NCBI GenBank assembly: GCA_903909375.1
Contig: CAIVVM010000036.1
Coordinates: 186,001-250,000, forward strand
Length of the DNA: 64,000 nucleotides
From: an uncultured Alphaproteobacteria bacterium
GTDB taxonomy: Bacteria > Pseudomonadota > Alphaproteobacteria > Caulobacterales > Caulobacteraceae
Reading direction: 5' to 3'
In this document: positions 41,076-49,894 of the stretch, piece by piece
Layout: each line of letters opens with the position of its first letter
Position numbering within the stretch: the first letter of the stretch is position 1
The notes under the pieces: generated by a model
Database searches by the model: none
What the model saw: only the letters and a program-made list of their open reading frames with translations
What the model was told of the DNA's origin: nothing
Made by a program: the position numbers and the translations under genes

Positions 41076-41876
41076 CTAGGCCCAGGTCAGTAGCCCCAGT
41101 CCGACGACGCCAACCACGATCCGAAACCAACCGAAGGGCGCCAGGCCCCGGCTGGTCAGGATGGCCAGCATGGCCCGGATGACCACGATGGCGACGAGGA
41201 AGGCCACCACGAATCCAATGGCGATCAGCGGCATTGTCTCGCCCGTCAGCTGGGCGCGGCTCTCCCAGGCGTCGAGGATGAAGGCGCCCAGCATGGTCGG
41301 AATGGCCAGGAAGAAGGTGAACTCGGCCGCTGCGCGCTTCTCAACGCCGAACAGCATCCCGCCCACGATGGTGGCGCCGGACCGCGAAACACCAGGCACC
41401 ATCGCCAGCACCTGGAACAGACCGATCACCAGCGCCTTTTGCCAGGGCAGCTTGAAGGGGTCATCCACAACCGGCTTTGGCGCGATGCGATCAACGAACA
41501 GCAGCACGATGCCGCCAAGGATCAGCGAGATGCACTGGACCTCCGCGCTCGCGAACAGCACGGCCTTGATGAAGTCGTGGAAGATGAGCCCCAGAAACAC
41601 CGAAGGCAGGAAGGCCACGATCACCGTCAGCGCGAACTGACGCGCCTGCGGATCGGTCGGCAGGCTCACCACCTGTTTCCAGAGTTTGGTGAAGTAGAGC
41701 GCGACCACCGCCAGGATCGCGCCCAGCTGGATCATCACTGCAAAGGTGTCCCAGAATCCGTCCGGCAGGCCCATGGCCTTCTTGGCCAGCAGCATCATGC
41801 CGGTGGACGAGACCGGGATGAACTCGGTCAGGCCTTCAATGACCGCCAGAATGATAGCGTAGACCCAGTCCGGCAC
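41076..41876 (-). CDS. uppP: Undecaprenyl-diphosphatase UppP (BacA)
   Basis: 266 residues, about eight transmembrane segments. The catalytic motifs are EGLTEFIPVSSTG near residue 14 and PGVSRSGAT near residue 161. It recycles undecaprenyl pyrophosphate for peptidoglycan and polysaccharide synthesis. GTG start with GGGAG upstream. It converges on the NDUFA9-like gene with a 9-bp gap. Confidence 0.96.
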   Translation of the reverse strand: MPDWVYAIILAVIEGLTEFIPVSSTGMMLLAKKAMGLPDGFWDTFAVMIQLGAILAVVALYFTKLWKQVVSLPTDPQARQFALTVIVAFLPSVFLGLIFHDFIKAVLFASAEVQCISLILGGIVLLFVDRIAPKPVVDDPFKLPWQKALVIGLFQVLAMVPGVSRSGATIVGGMLFGVEKRAAAEFTFFLAIPTMLGAFILDAWESRAQLTGETMPLIAIGFVVAFLVAIVVIRAMLAILTSRGLAPFGWFRIVVGVVGLGLLTWA

Positions 41877-41957
41877 AGCGATGCTCCCGCCTCAAATGGC
41901 GCCGCTCACAGGTCGCGGATCAGCGTGAACATTCTGTTGATTTTGGGGCTTCGGCGT

Positions 41958-43121
41958 TCAGGTTCCCTCTGGCTCCGGCCCAATGTACCGCGCCCTCGGG
42001 CGGATCAGAGTGTCAGCCTGCCCTTGCTCGATGGCATGCGCAATCCAGCCAGCGCACCGGGCGATAGCGAACAAGGCGAACGGCGCGTCTTTCGGAAGTC
42101 TCAGCGCCTCGCACGCAGCAATCAGGGCAAAATCCACATTGGGCGCCAGTCCGGTCACAGACCAGACAGCCTCCTGTAGTCCGGCCAATTCCGGCGTTGG
42201 GGAAAATCGCGCCAGCAGGGCGGCAGCACGCGGGTCCCCGTCAGGATAAAGGTTGTGGCCGAAGCCCGGCAAGGCGCGATCGTCGGTCAGTCGCCCGGCG
42301 ATAGCCTCTCGCGGACCCAGTTGCACCGCCTCTGTGGCAAACTTGTGAACCGCGGCCGTGGCTCCACCGTGACGGGGTCCGGACAGCGTCGCGAGCCCCG
42401 CCAGGGCCGAAGCTGCCAGCGACGCGCCAGTAGATGCCGCAACCCGCGCGGCAAACGCCGAGGCGTTCAGTTCGTGGTCCGCCACCAGAACCAGGATGCG
42501 CCGGAGCAGATCGGCGCCGGGACCGCCGGGACCAAGTCCCCACGCGAAAGCCAGCCGGTTATGGATGGCGCCGCCGCCGACCTCGCCGGCAATGGCGTCA
42601 GTCAAAACATCCAGCAGGGTGGCCGCCTCTACAGCCAACGCCAGCGCCGCGCGACCACGGGCCGGGGGATCAGCCGCCGCGCGACCGGCCAGGGCAGCAA
42701 ATGCGCGGGCTCGCATATCAGACCCGGACGGGGGACCGGGTCGCTCGGTGCGCTTCAGCGCTACGCCATGGCCGCCACGTAGTAATCGGGCAACCGACTC
42801 CAGAGTCTCTGTCTCGGCCAGGCGAATGGCGTCGCGGCCGCGATAGAAAAGCCGGCCGCCGCTCACGGTGGTGATGGCGGACGACAAGACCGGCTCGCCC
42901 CAGTTTATGGCTCCGGTCGCCACTTCCGAGACCTTGCGGCTGCGTGACTTGCGTTCAGTGAGCGCGGCGATGTCGGCGGCCCGATAGAGGCTACGGCGGC
43001 TGTCACCCGGATCGGGTCGCACCTGCACTCGGCCACGGCTGACATAGGCGTAGAGCGTCTGGGCGCGCACCCCCAGGCGATCACAGGCGGCTTCGGCGGA
43101 GATCCAGTCTGCTGGTGGCAT
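41958..43121 (-). CDS. Citrate-synthase-like protein with N-terminal HTH domain
   Basis: 387 residues. Residues 5-55 form an excisionase/MerR-type HTH (ISAEAACDRLGVRAQTLYAY ... YRAADIAALTE). A complete citrate synthase fold follows, with the three catalytic positions kept: H251 (GPRHGGA), H289 (GFGHNLY) and D330 (NVDFAL). It could be a DNA-binding regulator that senses oxaloacetate/acetyl-CoA or citrate, or an enzyme with DNA-binding activity. No Shine-Dalgarno sequence precedes its ATG. Divergent from the plain citrate synthase gene. Confidence 0.88.
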   Translation of the reverse strand: MPPADWISAEAACDRLGVRAQTLYAYVSRGRVQVRPDPGDSRRSLYRAADIAALTERKSRSRKVSEVATGAINWGEPVLSSAITTVSGGRLFYRGRDAIRLAETETLESVARLLRGGHGVALKRTERPGPPSGSDMRARAFAALAGRAAADPPARGRAALALAVEAATLLDVLTDAIAGEVGGGAIHNRLAFAWGLGPGGPGADLLRRILVLVADHELNASAFAARVAASTGASLAASALAGLATLSGPRHGGATAAVHKFATEAVQLGPREAIAGRLTDDRALPGFGHNLYPDGDPRAAALLARFSPTPELAGLQEAVWSVTGLAPNVDFALIAACEALRLPKDAPFALFAIARCAGWIAHAIEQGQADTLIRPRARYIGPEPEGT

Positions 43122-43126
43122 TTATA

Positions 43127-43143
43127 TTGATCACATTGATCAA
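43127..43143. promoter_or_regulatory. Perfect palindrome in the divergent citrate-synthase promoter
   Basis: TTGATCA CAT TGATCAA, a perfect 7-bp inverted repeat with a 3-base centre. A weaker ATTGAC copy follows at 43145. It lies 5-21 bp before the ATG of the HTH-citrate synthase and about 60 bp before the other gene. It is a strong operator candidate for that HTH protein. Confidence 0.65.
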
Positions 43144-43202
43144 GATTGACGATGGTATTTTGGTGGCGTTTTCCTTTCCCCACAAGAGAGAAGGAGATTG
43201 TC

Positions 43203-44276
43203 ATGTCAGATGGATTGGAAGGCGTTGTCGCCGCCGAGACCGTCCTGTCCCAGGTGGACGGCGCCGCCGGCGTTCTGATCATCCGGGGTCGATCGCTGGA
43301 CGAACTGGCGGGGCACGCCCGCTATGAGGATGTTGTGGCCCTGTTGTTCGACGACTTCTACCCTGACCTGCCCGCCGATGTACCGGCGACCCTGGGTAGA
43401 GCTCGTGCCGAAGTGTTCGCCGAAGTTTCAGCGCTGGACACCGGTCTGCTGGACCGCACGCCCATCGAGGCCATGCGTGCGCTAACCGCCCGGCTGGCGG
43501 ACGGTGATGATATCGCGGTCGCGTTCCGGCTACTGGCGGCGCCGGCGGTGTTCACAGCGGCTGTGGTGCGCGCACAGTCCGGCGAGGCGCCGGTGGCGCC
43601 CGACCCAACGCTCGGGCATTCCGCCGACATCCTGCGGATGCTGCGCGGCAAGCCGGGCAGCAAGGCCGAGGCCGACGCGCTGGACACCTATCTGGTCACG
43701 GTCGCTGACCACGGCCTCAACGCCTCGACCTTTGCGGCGCGCGTTGTGGCGTCGACCCGGGCGGGCCTGGGCTCAGCCGTATTGGCTGGAATCAGCGCCC
43801 TGAAGGGCCCTCTCCACGGCGGTGCGCCGGGTCCGATCATCGAGATGCTGGACGAGATCGGCGAACCAGCCAACGCCCGGGCCTGGATCGAGAGTGCTCT
43901 GGCGCGCGGCGACCGGCTGATGGGTTTCGGACATCGCATCTACAAGGTCCGCGACCCGCGCGCCGACGCCCTGAAGGGTGCGGTGCGGTGGCTGGACGCA
44001 CGTCAGGGCCGGCTCGAATTCGCCGAAGTCGTCGAGGCGGCAGCGCTGGCCATCTTGCGCGAGCACAAGCCCGAGCGATCCCTGCAGACCAATGTCGAGT
44101 TCTATACGGCGCTGCTGCTGGAAGCCCTGGATTTCCCACCCTCGACCTTCACCTGCGTCTTCGCCATGGGTCGCGTCGCCGGCTGGCTCGCCCACGCCCG
44201 GGAGCAGCTGGCTGGCGGACGGCTGATCAGGCCCGCCAGTGTCTATGTGGGGCCGATGCCAAAGAAGGCGGCGTAG
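43203..44276 (+). CDS. Citrate synthase / methylcitrate synthase-like enzyme
   Basis: 357 residues, close to the short bacterial citrate-synthase type. H205 (GPLHGGA) and H244 (GFGHRIYK) match the catalytic histidines. The third position is E299 (NVEFYTALL) instead of Asp. The end GRVAGWLAHAREQ is the usual helix. GAGAAGGAG precedes the ATG at 43203. Divergent from the HTH-fused paralog, with a shared palindromic control region. Confidence 0.88.
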   Translation: MSDGLEGVVAAETVLSQVDGAAGVLIIRGRSLDELAGHARYEDVVALLFDDFYPDLPADVPATLGRARAEVFAEVSALDTGLLDRTPIEAMRALTARLADGDDIAVAFRLLAAPAVFTAAVVRAQSGEAPVAPDPTLGHSADILRMLRGKPGSKAEADALDTYLVTVADHGLNASTFAARVVASTRAGLGSAVLAGISALKGPLHGGAPGPIIEMLDEIGEPANARAWIESALARGDRLMGFGHRIYKVRDPRADALKGAVRWLDARQGRLEFAEVVEAAALAILREHKPERSLQTNVEFYTALLLEALDFPPSTFTCVFAMGRVAGWLAHAREQLAGGRLIRPASVYVGPMPKKAA

Positions 44277-44331
44277 AGCTTGCGAGTCGTTTGTGCTGGC
44301 GACCTTTCTCATTGGCGCTAGTTAGGAGGTC

Positions 44332-45270
44332 ATGAGCGCCAACCACGGCATGACCTCCGACGCGACCCTGGCCCTCACCCGGCGGGTGACGCTGATGTCT
44401 GTCGCGACGGCTGCTGTCCTGGTCACGATCAAGGCGACCGCGTGGATTGCTTCGGATTCCACCGCCATGCTGGCCTCGCTGGCGGACTCCGGCCTGGACC
44501 TGGTGGCCTCGCTCGTCACGTTCTTCGCCGTCCGCTACGCCGCCGAGCCGCCGGATGCCGAGCACCGTTTCGGCCATGGCAAGGCCGAGGCCTTCGCCAG
44601 TCTGGTGCAGGCCGGACTGGTGTTTGCGTCTGCGGCCCTCATCGCCCGCGAAGCCATCGGCGACCTGATGGCGCCGCATCCCCTGCAGCAGGAAGGTTGG
44701 GCTATCGCCGTTATGGCCGTGTCGATCGCCCTGACACTGTTACTGCTCAGAGCCCAGACCATGGTGCTACGCCAGACCGCGTCCGTGGCGGTGTCGGGCG
44801 ATCGCGCGCACTATGCTTCGGACTTGGCCTCGAACCTCGCGGCCCTGATCGGCATCGCCCTGTCGGCCTGGCTAGGCCTGAATGGGCTGGACGCGCTCGC
44901 GGCGCTGGCGGTGGCGGCCCTCCTGCTGTGGAGCGCCATCGGTGTGTTTCGCGAAGCCGCCAGTCAGCTAATGGATCACGAGTTGTCCGACGAGGCGCGC
45001 GCAGACATCGTGCGACTGGTGACTGCGGATGGCCGCCTGGCCAATGTCCATCAGTTGCGCACGCGCGCCTCCGGACCCTTCATTCATATGCAGATGCATG
45101 TGGACCTTGATCCCGACATCACTCTGGAGGCGGCGCACCGCGCGGTTGTGGCGGCGGAAAACCGGATTCTGGAGGTCTTTCCCTCTGCCGACATCCTGAT
45201 CCACCCTGACCCCCGCGGTCGGGCCGAGCCCCACGGCGGAGCGTTCGCAGAAACCAGCGCGTCGCAGTAA
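44332..45270 (+). CDS. Cation diffusion facilitator (FieF/CzcD-like) metal transporter
   Basis: 312 residues. The metal-site motifs are DSGLD near residue 52, HRFGHGKAE near residue 82 and HYASD near residue 161, matching the TM2 and TM5 ligands of FieF-type antiporters. A cytoplasmic C-terminal domain holds further acidic/His residues. It exports Zn2+, Fe2+ or related ions. The TTAGGAGGT site before the ATG is very strong. Confidence 0.94.
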   Translation: MSANHGMTSDATLALTRRVTLMSVATAAVLVTIKATAWIASDSTAMLASLADSGLDLVASLVTFFAVRYAAEPPDAEHRFGHGKAEAFASLVQAGLVFASAALIAREAIGDLMAPHPLQQEGWAIAVMAVSIALTLLLLRAQTMVLRQTASVAVSGDRAHYASDLASNLAALIGIALSAWLGLNGLDALAALAVAALLLWSAIGVFREAASQLMDHELSDEARADIVRLVTADGRLANVHQLRTRASGPFIHMQMHVDLDPDITLEAAHRAVVAAENRILEVFPSADILIHPDPRGRAEPHGGAFAETSASQ

Positions 45271-45280
45271 ACGAGACCTT

Positions 45281-45299
45281 AAGACCCAGGGTGTCTTTT
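45281..45299 (+). terminator. Weak hairpin after the CDF transporter
   Basis: AAGAC / GTCTT stem with a 7-base loop, then TT. Short, so only a weak terminator candidate. Confidence 0.3.
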
Positions 45300-45338
45300 G
45301 GGCGGATTCCGATTCGCCCAGGACGCGGCAGAAGCCCC

Positions 45339-46028
45339 ATGAGTGTCGAACGCACCCTTCACCATTTTCCGCTCGATCCCGTGTCGCGCCAGGTGCGACT
45401 GGTGCTGGGCGAGAAGCGCCTGCCGTTCGTCGAAAACTCGGTGCGCTACTGGGAGCGTCCGCGTGAGCTGAACAAGATGAACCCGTCCGGGATGATCCCG
45501 GTGCTGGTCGAGACCACAGAGGGTCAGCCGCCGCTCATCCTGTGCGAGGGCCGCGCGATCCTCGATCACCTGGAAGAAACCTATCCTGACCCGCCGCTGT
45601 TTGCTGTAGACCCCGCCGAACGGGCCGAGGCGCGGCGCCTGCTGACCTGGTTTGAGCGGAAATTCGAGTTCGAAGCCAGCGGCTACATCCTGCACGAGAA
45701 GATCGAGAAGCGTTTGCTGGGCCTGGGATCCCCGGACATTCCGAACCTTCGACAGGGTCGGGAGGGATTGAAGAAACACCTCTTCGTCTTCGACGAACTG
45801 CTTCAGGGCCGCGAGTGGCTGGCCGGGAAGCGGCTGTCGCTGGCCGATTTTGTGGCCGCTGCCCATCTGTCGATCATCGACTACTTCGGCGATATGCCCT
45901 GGCGCGAGTTTCCGGCTTGCAAGACCTGGTACATGAAGCTGAAGTCCAGGCCCTGCTTCCGGCCTTTGCTAAATGATCGCTGGCCGGGCCTGCACCCAGC
46001 CGGACACTATGACGACCTCGATTTCTGA
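45339..46028 (+). CDS. Glutathione S-transferase family protein
   Basis: 229 residues. An N-terminal thioredoxin-like half ends with [12 protein letters not shown] and [14 protein letters not shown], giving the GSH-binding Pro and Glu-Ser-like region. A helical C-terminal domain contains [18 protein letters not shown]. The position of the catalytic Ser/Cys is a Pro-Val-Ser (PVSRQVRL). The last residues overlap the start of queG. ATG 45339 is chosen over an upstream in-frame start. Confidence 0.9.
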   Translation: MSVERTLHHFPLDPVSRQVRLVLGEKRLPFVENSVRYWERPRELNKMNPSGMIPVLVETTEGQPPLILCEGRAILDHLEETYPDPPLFAVDPAERAEARRLLTWFERKFEFEASGYILHEKIEKRLLGLGSPDIPNLRQGREGLKKHLFVFDELLQGREWLAGKRLSLADFVAAAHLSIIDYFGDMPWREFPACKTWYMKLKSRPCFRPLLNDRWPGLHPAGHYDDLDF

Positions 46029-47133
46029 GCCTGACCACGACCTGATCCGCAGCGAAGCGCTAAGGCTCGGGTTCGACCTCTGCCGCTTCACGGACGTCGA
46101 CGAAACCTGGCCAGCGGCGGCGCGGCTGGAAGCCTTTATCGCGGCGGGCCGGCACGGCGAGATGGAGTGGATGGCCGACACCGCCGACCGCCGCAGGCAT
46201 CCGCGCGCCATGTGGTCGGGGGCTAGATCGGCCATCGTCCTGGGGGTCAACTATGGCCCGGACCACGATCCGCTGCTGGTCCTGGGCCAACCCAACCTCG
46301 CCGCCATTAGCGTCTATGCGCAGGGGGATGACTACCACGAGGTGATCAAGGCGCGCCTGAAGACCCTCGCCCGCTGGCTGGTCGCTCGTTTCGGCGGTGA
46401 ACTGAAGGTGTTCGTCGACACCGCCCCGCTGCTGGAAAAGCCGCTGGCCGAGCGTGCTGGTCTGGGCTGGCAGGGCAAGCACACCAATCTGGTCAGCCGC
46501 GAGTTCGGATCCTGGCTGTTCCTGGGGTCAATCCTGACCACCCTCGAACTCTCGCCCGACGCCGTCGACACCACCACCTGCGGTTCTTGTCGCGCCTGTC
46601 TGGATGTCTGCCCGACCAGGGCGTTCCCGGAGCCTTATCAGCTCGACGCCAGACGCTGCATCTCCTACCTCACCATCGAACTCAAGGGTCCGATCCCGGT
46701 CGAGTTCCGCGAGGCGCTGGGCAACCGGATCTACGGCTGCGACGACTGCCTGGCGGTCTGCCCCTGGAACAAGTTCGCTAGCATGGCGCGGGACCAGAAG
46801 CTTGCGGCGCGGGAGGCCTTGAAAGCGCCGGCGCTCGTCGACCTGGTCCGGTTGGATAACGCGGCCTTTCGCGCTCTGTTCGCGAAGAACCCGGTGAAAC
46901 GAATTGGCCGCGACCGTTTCGTCCGCAACGTGCTCTACGCCATCGGCAACTCAGGCGACGCGACGCTCGCGATCGAGGCCGAGCGACTTGTTGACGACCC
47001 GGCGCCCGTGGTCCGTGGCGCGGCGGCCTGGGCGCTGTCCCGGTTGGCGCCCGAAACTTTCGCGGATCTGAGCGCAGGCCGCCTGGCAACCGAGAGGGAC
47101 GCTCTTGTGTGCTCGGAATGGGCTCAGAACTGA
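46009..47133 (+). CDS. queG: Epoxyqueuosine reductase QueG
   Basis: 374 residues. A B12-dependent enzyme that makes queuosine in tRNA from epoxyqueuosine. Two [4Fe-4S] clusters are seen: [12 protein letters not shown] near residue 185 and [11 protein letters not shown] near residue 244. The catalytic-domain text [21 protein letters not shown] (in part GWQGKHTN) is family-typical. A HEAT-like C-terminus follows. Its start overlaps the GST stop by 20 bp, so it is probably translationally coupled. Confidence 0.95.
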   Translation: MTTSISEPDHDLIRSEALRLGFDLCRFTDVDETWPAAARLEAFIAAGRHGEMEWMADTADRRRHPRAMWSGARSAIVLGVNYGPDHDPLLVLGQPNLAAISVYAQGDDYHEVIKARLKTLARWLVARFGGELKVFVDTAPLLEKPLAERAGLGWQGKHTNLVSREFGSWLFLGSILTTLELSPDAVDTTTCGSCRACLDVCPTRAFPEPYQLDARRCISYLTIELKGPIPVEFREALGNRIYGCDDCLAVCPWNKFASMARDQKLAAREALKAPALVDLVRLDNAAFRALFAKNPVKRIGRDRFVRNVLYAIGNSGDATLAIEAERLVDDPAPVVRGAAAWALSRLAPETFADLSAGRLATERDALVCSEWAQN

Positions 47134-47675
47134 ACCGGGCCGAGCGCCTTCAGACGCGGCAACACCTGATCCTTGCCGGAAAGAATTGGCTCGCCGTCCA
47201 GCGGCCAGGGGATCGCCAAGTCCGGGTCATTCCAAATGATACCGCCCTCACGATCCGGCGCGTACTGCCCATCGACCTTGTAGAAGATCTCGCAGTCGTC
47301 AGTGATCGTGCAGTAGCCGTGGGCGAAGCCGCGCGGCACCCACAGCTGTTCGCCACCCTCTGCGGTCAACTCGGCGCTGACAAACTGGCCGTAAGTGGGA
47401 GAGCCTGCGCGAATATCCACCGCGACATCGAAGATCGCGCCCTTCAGCGCCCGGATCAGCTTGCCCTGGGCGTGCGGCGCCAGCTGGAAATGCAGGCCGC
47501 GCAAAGTGCCCTTTGCTGCGCTGAAGGCCTGGTTGTCCTGCACGAAAGCGGTGTCAGCCACCGTGCCGGCCAGAGCCTTCTGGCTCCAGGTCTCGGAGAA
47601 CCATCCGCGCGCATCGCCATGGCGCTTTGGCGTGATAAGCAGGACGTCTGGAATGGCGAGCGGCGTGATCGTCAT
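47124..47675 (-). CDS. rfbC: dTDP-4-dehydrorhamnose 3,5-epimerase RfbC
   Basis: 183 residues. A cupin epimerase of the dTDP-rhamnose pathway. Catalytic His in RGLHFQ near residue 62, [18 protein letters not shown] and VPRGFAHGY near residue 113 are typical. Other rhamnose genes (rmlA, rmlB, rmlD) are not in the window. Its 3' end overlaps queG by 10 bp on the opposite strand. Divergent from a GT2 gene with a 31-bp gap. Confidence 0.94.
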   Translation of the reverse strand: MTITPLAIPDVLLITPKRHGDARGWFSETWSQKALAGTVADTAFVQDNQAFSAAKGTLRGLHFQLAPHAQGKLIRALKGAIFDVAVDIRAGSPTYGQFVSAELTAEGGEQLWVPRGFAHGYCTITDDCEIFYKVDGQYAPDREGGIIWNDPDLAIPWPLDGEPILSGKDQVLPRLKALGPVQF

Positions 47676-47706
47676 GGGTTACCGTTTGAGCGAGTTAAGC
47701 TGTCGC

Positions 47707-48750
47707 ATGGCCCAGTCGGCGCAGGATGACAAGACGCAAGCGCCGCGGCTGAGCGTCTGCATCTTCGCCTACAACTCCGGCCCGACGCTGCGCACCTGTC
47801 TCGAACATCTGGCTTCACAGACCTTCCGGGACTTTGAAACCCTGGTGATCGACAATGCCTCGCCGGACCCGGGCGACGCCGAAATCGCGGCGAGCTTTCC
47901 CTTTGTCCGGCTGATCCGAAATGCGGAGAACCTGGGTTTCTCCGGCGCCGGCAACCAGGCCGCCAGGCTGGCGCGCGGGAGATGGTTCGTTCTGCTGAAC
48001 CCTGACGCCTTCGCCCGGCCCGACTGGCTGGCCGAACTCGTGAAGGCATCGGAACGGTATCCGACGGTTCACGCCTTCACTTCGGTGCAACTGGCTGAGG
48101 ATCAACCGGGCTATCTGGATGGCCTTGGCGACGTCATGAGCATCTTCGGCATCCCCTATCGCGGCGGCTACCTGAGCCGTGATTTGGGTCAGGCGCGGGA
48201 GGGCGAGGTTTTCTCCCCATGCGGCGCGGCGATGATGATCGACCGGGCGCTGTTCCAGGACCTCGGTGGCTTCGACGAGGATTTCTTCTGCTATTGCGAG
48301 GATGTCGACCTCGGCTACCGACTGCAACTGGCCAATGAGCCGACTGTGCTGGTTCCAGAGGCGGTGGTTGGCCACGTGGGCTCAGCCTCCTCGGGCGGGC
48401 GGAAGTCTGAGTTCGCCGTCTTCCATGGAACCCGAAACCGCTTCTGGGTGCTGTTCAAGAATACCCCGGCTCTGTTGCTGCCGCTGGTGGTGCCCCTGCA
48501 CCTGCTGGCGCTCACCGCGATCTATCTGCGGGCCGAGAACCGGCCCCATGCGCGGCTGATCTGGACAGCGGTCAAGGCCGCCTTCGCCGGTGCGCCAAAA
48601 ATCTTCCGCAGCCGCGCCATTGTGCAGCGCAGACGGCGAGCAAGCCTTCTTCAGATCGCGCGCGCGCTGACATGGAACCCCCGGGACCTGTCCGGCCGAC
48701 GGGCAGTCATCAGGCCGCTTCGCTCGCCCAGTCGATCAGGCGCCGCATGA
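47707..48750 (+). CDS. GT2 glycosyltransferase, rhamnosyltransferase-like
   Basis: 347 residues. GT2 core: LSVCIFAYNSGPTLR, VIDNASPDPGD, ENLGFSGAGNQAA and LLNPDAF (DXD-like Asp). FDEDFFCYCEDVDLGYR near residue 200 is the usual acceptor-side motif. The C-terminus has two hydrophobic segments. The pair with rfbC suggests it adds rhamnose to a surface polysaccharide, which is inference. It overlaps argE at the 3' end by 41 bp. Confidence 0.85.
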   Translation: MAQSAQDDKTQAPRLSVCIFAYNSGPTLRTCLEHLASQTFRDFETLVIDNASPDPGDAEIAASFPFVRLIRNAENLGFSGAGNQAARLARGRWFVLLNPDAFARPDWLAELVKASERYPTVHAFTSVQLAEDQPGYLDGLGDVMSIFGIPYRGGYLSRDLGQAREGEVFSPCGAAMMIDRALFQDLGGFDEDFFCYCEDVDLGYRLQLANEPTVLVPEAVVGHVGSASSGGRKSEFAVFHGTRNRFWVLFKNTPALLLPLVVPLHLLALTAIYLRAENRPHARLIWTAVKAAFAGAPKIFRSRAIVQRRRRASLLQIARALTWNPRDLSGRRAVIRPLRSPSRSGAA

Positions 48751-49894
48751 ACTGAGCGCCGCGCTGCATCTGGGAAATGGCGATGTATTCGTCGGGCTGG
48801 TGCGCCTGATCGATGGAACCGGGGCCACAGATCACGGTTGAGAATCCCGCCGCCTGAAACTGACCAGCCTCTGCGGCATAGGCGACCACCCGGGGCGGAC
48901 CGTTGTCGCCCGCCATGCGGCGCGCGAAGGCCTCGGCGACGCCGTCAGGCTCGGGAACGAAGGGCGGCACGTCGGTGCGCATCTCGACGACCACCCCGGC
49001 CTCGGGTGCGCGGGCCTTGAGCGCATGGTCCATTGCTGCGGCCTCGGCGAGGAACGGCGCGATGATTTCGGCGGGTGACCGCGGCCCGGGCGCGCGCAGG
49101 TCGAACACGAAGCTGCATTCCCGCGCCAGAATGTTGTGCGCTGTACCACCCTGCACCATGCCGATGGTCAAAGTCGGACCCTTCGGCGTGAACGGTGAGG
49201 CGGGATCCGCCTCATCCATCAGACGCGCTGACAGCCGGGTGAGTGACGCCATCAACGTCACTGCCTCCATTACCGCGGAGACGCCCAGATGTGGCTGGCT
49301 GGAGTGCACCTCCCGGCCCGTCACGGCCACATGGAAGGTGGCGATGCCCTTGTGGCCGTTCACCGCCTCCATACTGGTTGGTTCACCCACCAGCACCACT
49401 GCCGGCGCAGGCAGTTCGTTTCGGATAACCTCGATCAGATGCGGTGCGCCCAGACAGCCGATCTCCTCGTCATAGGAAAACGCGAGATGCACGGGTCGCG
49501 ACAGCTTGGCCGCCGCAAGCTCCGGCGCAGCGGCGAGGGCCAACGCGATGAACCCCTTCATGTCGCACGTCCCACGCCCGAACAGGCGGTCGCCCTTCTG
49601 GGTCAGGGTGAAGGGGTCGGTGCTCCACGGCTGGCCGTCCACCGGCACCACGTCGGTATGCCCGGAGAGAACGACGCCGCCTGCGACCACCGGCCCGATC
49701 GTGGCCAGCAGGTTCGCCTTGGTCCCGTCGGCGTTGGCGACGCGCCGGTGGGGAACTCCAAGGCCATCCAGATAAGCCTCGACCCAGGCGATCAGCTCCA
49801 GGTTCGAACCGCGCGACGTGGTGTCGAAGCCCACCAGCGTCTGCAGGATGTCTCGCGCGGCTGGATAGAGATCCGTCGCCATTCTGGCGGTCAT
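48710..49894 (-). CDS. argE: Acetylornithine deacetylase-like M20 peptidase
   Basis: 394 residues. M20 metal ligands and catalytic residues are kept: GHTDVVPVDG (H, D), GTCDMKGF (D), YDEEIGC (EE), VGEPTSM (E) and DQAHQPDEYI (H). GTCDMKG with Cys is typical of ArgE rather than DapE. Its ATG overlaps the stop of the upstream ABC permease by 4 bp, so it is the last gene of that efflux operon, an unusual place for argE. A second start, ATG 49882, is possible. Confidence 0.88.
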   Translation of the reverse strand: MTARMATDLYPAARDILQTLVGFDTTSRGSNLELIAWVEAYLDGLGVPHRRVANADGTKANLLATIGPVVAGGVVLSGHTDVVPVDGQPWSTDPFTLTQKGDRLFGRGTCDMKGFIALALAAAPELAAAKLSRPVHLAFSYDEEIGCLGAPHLIEVIRNELPAPAVVLVGEPTSMEAVNGHKGIATFHVAVTGREVHSSQPHLGVSAVMEAVTLMASLTRLSARLMDEADPASPFTPKGPTLTIGMVQGGTAHNILARECSFVFDLRAPGPRSPAEIIAPFLAEAAAMDHALKARAPEAGVVVEMRTDVPPFVPEPDGVAEAFARRMAGDNGPPRVVAYAAEAGQFQAAGFSTVICGPGSIDQAHQPDEYIAISQMQRGAQFMRRLIDWASEAA

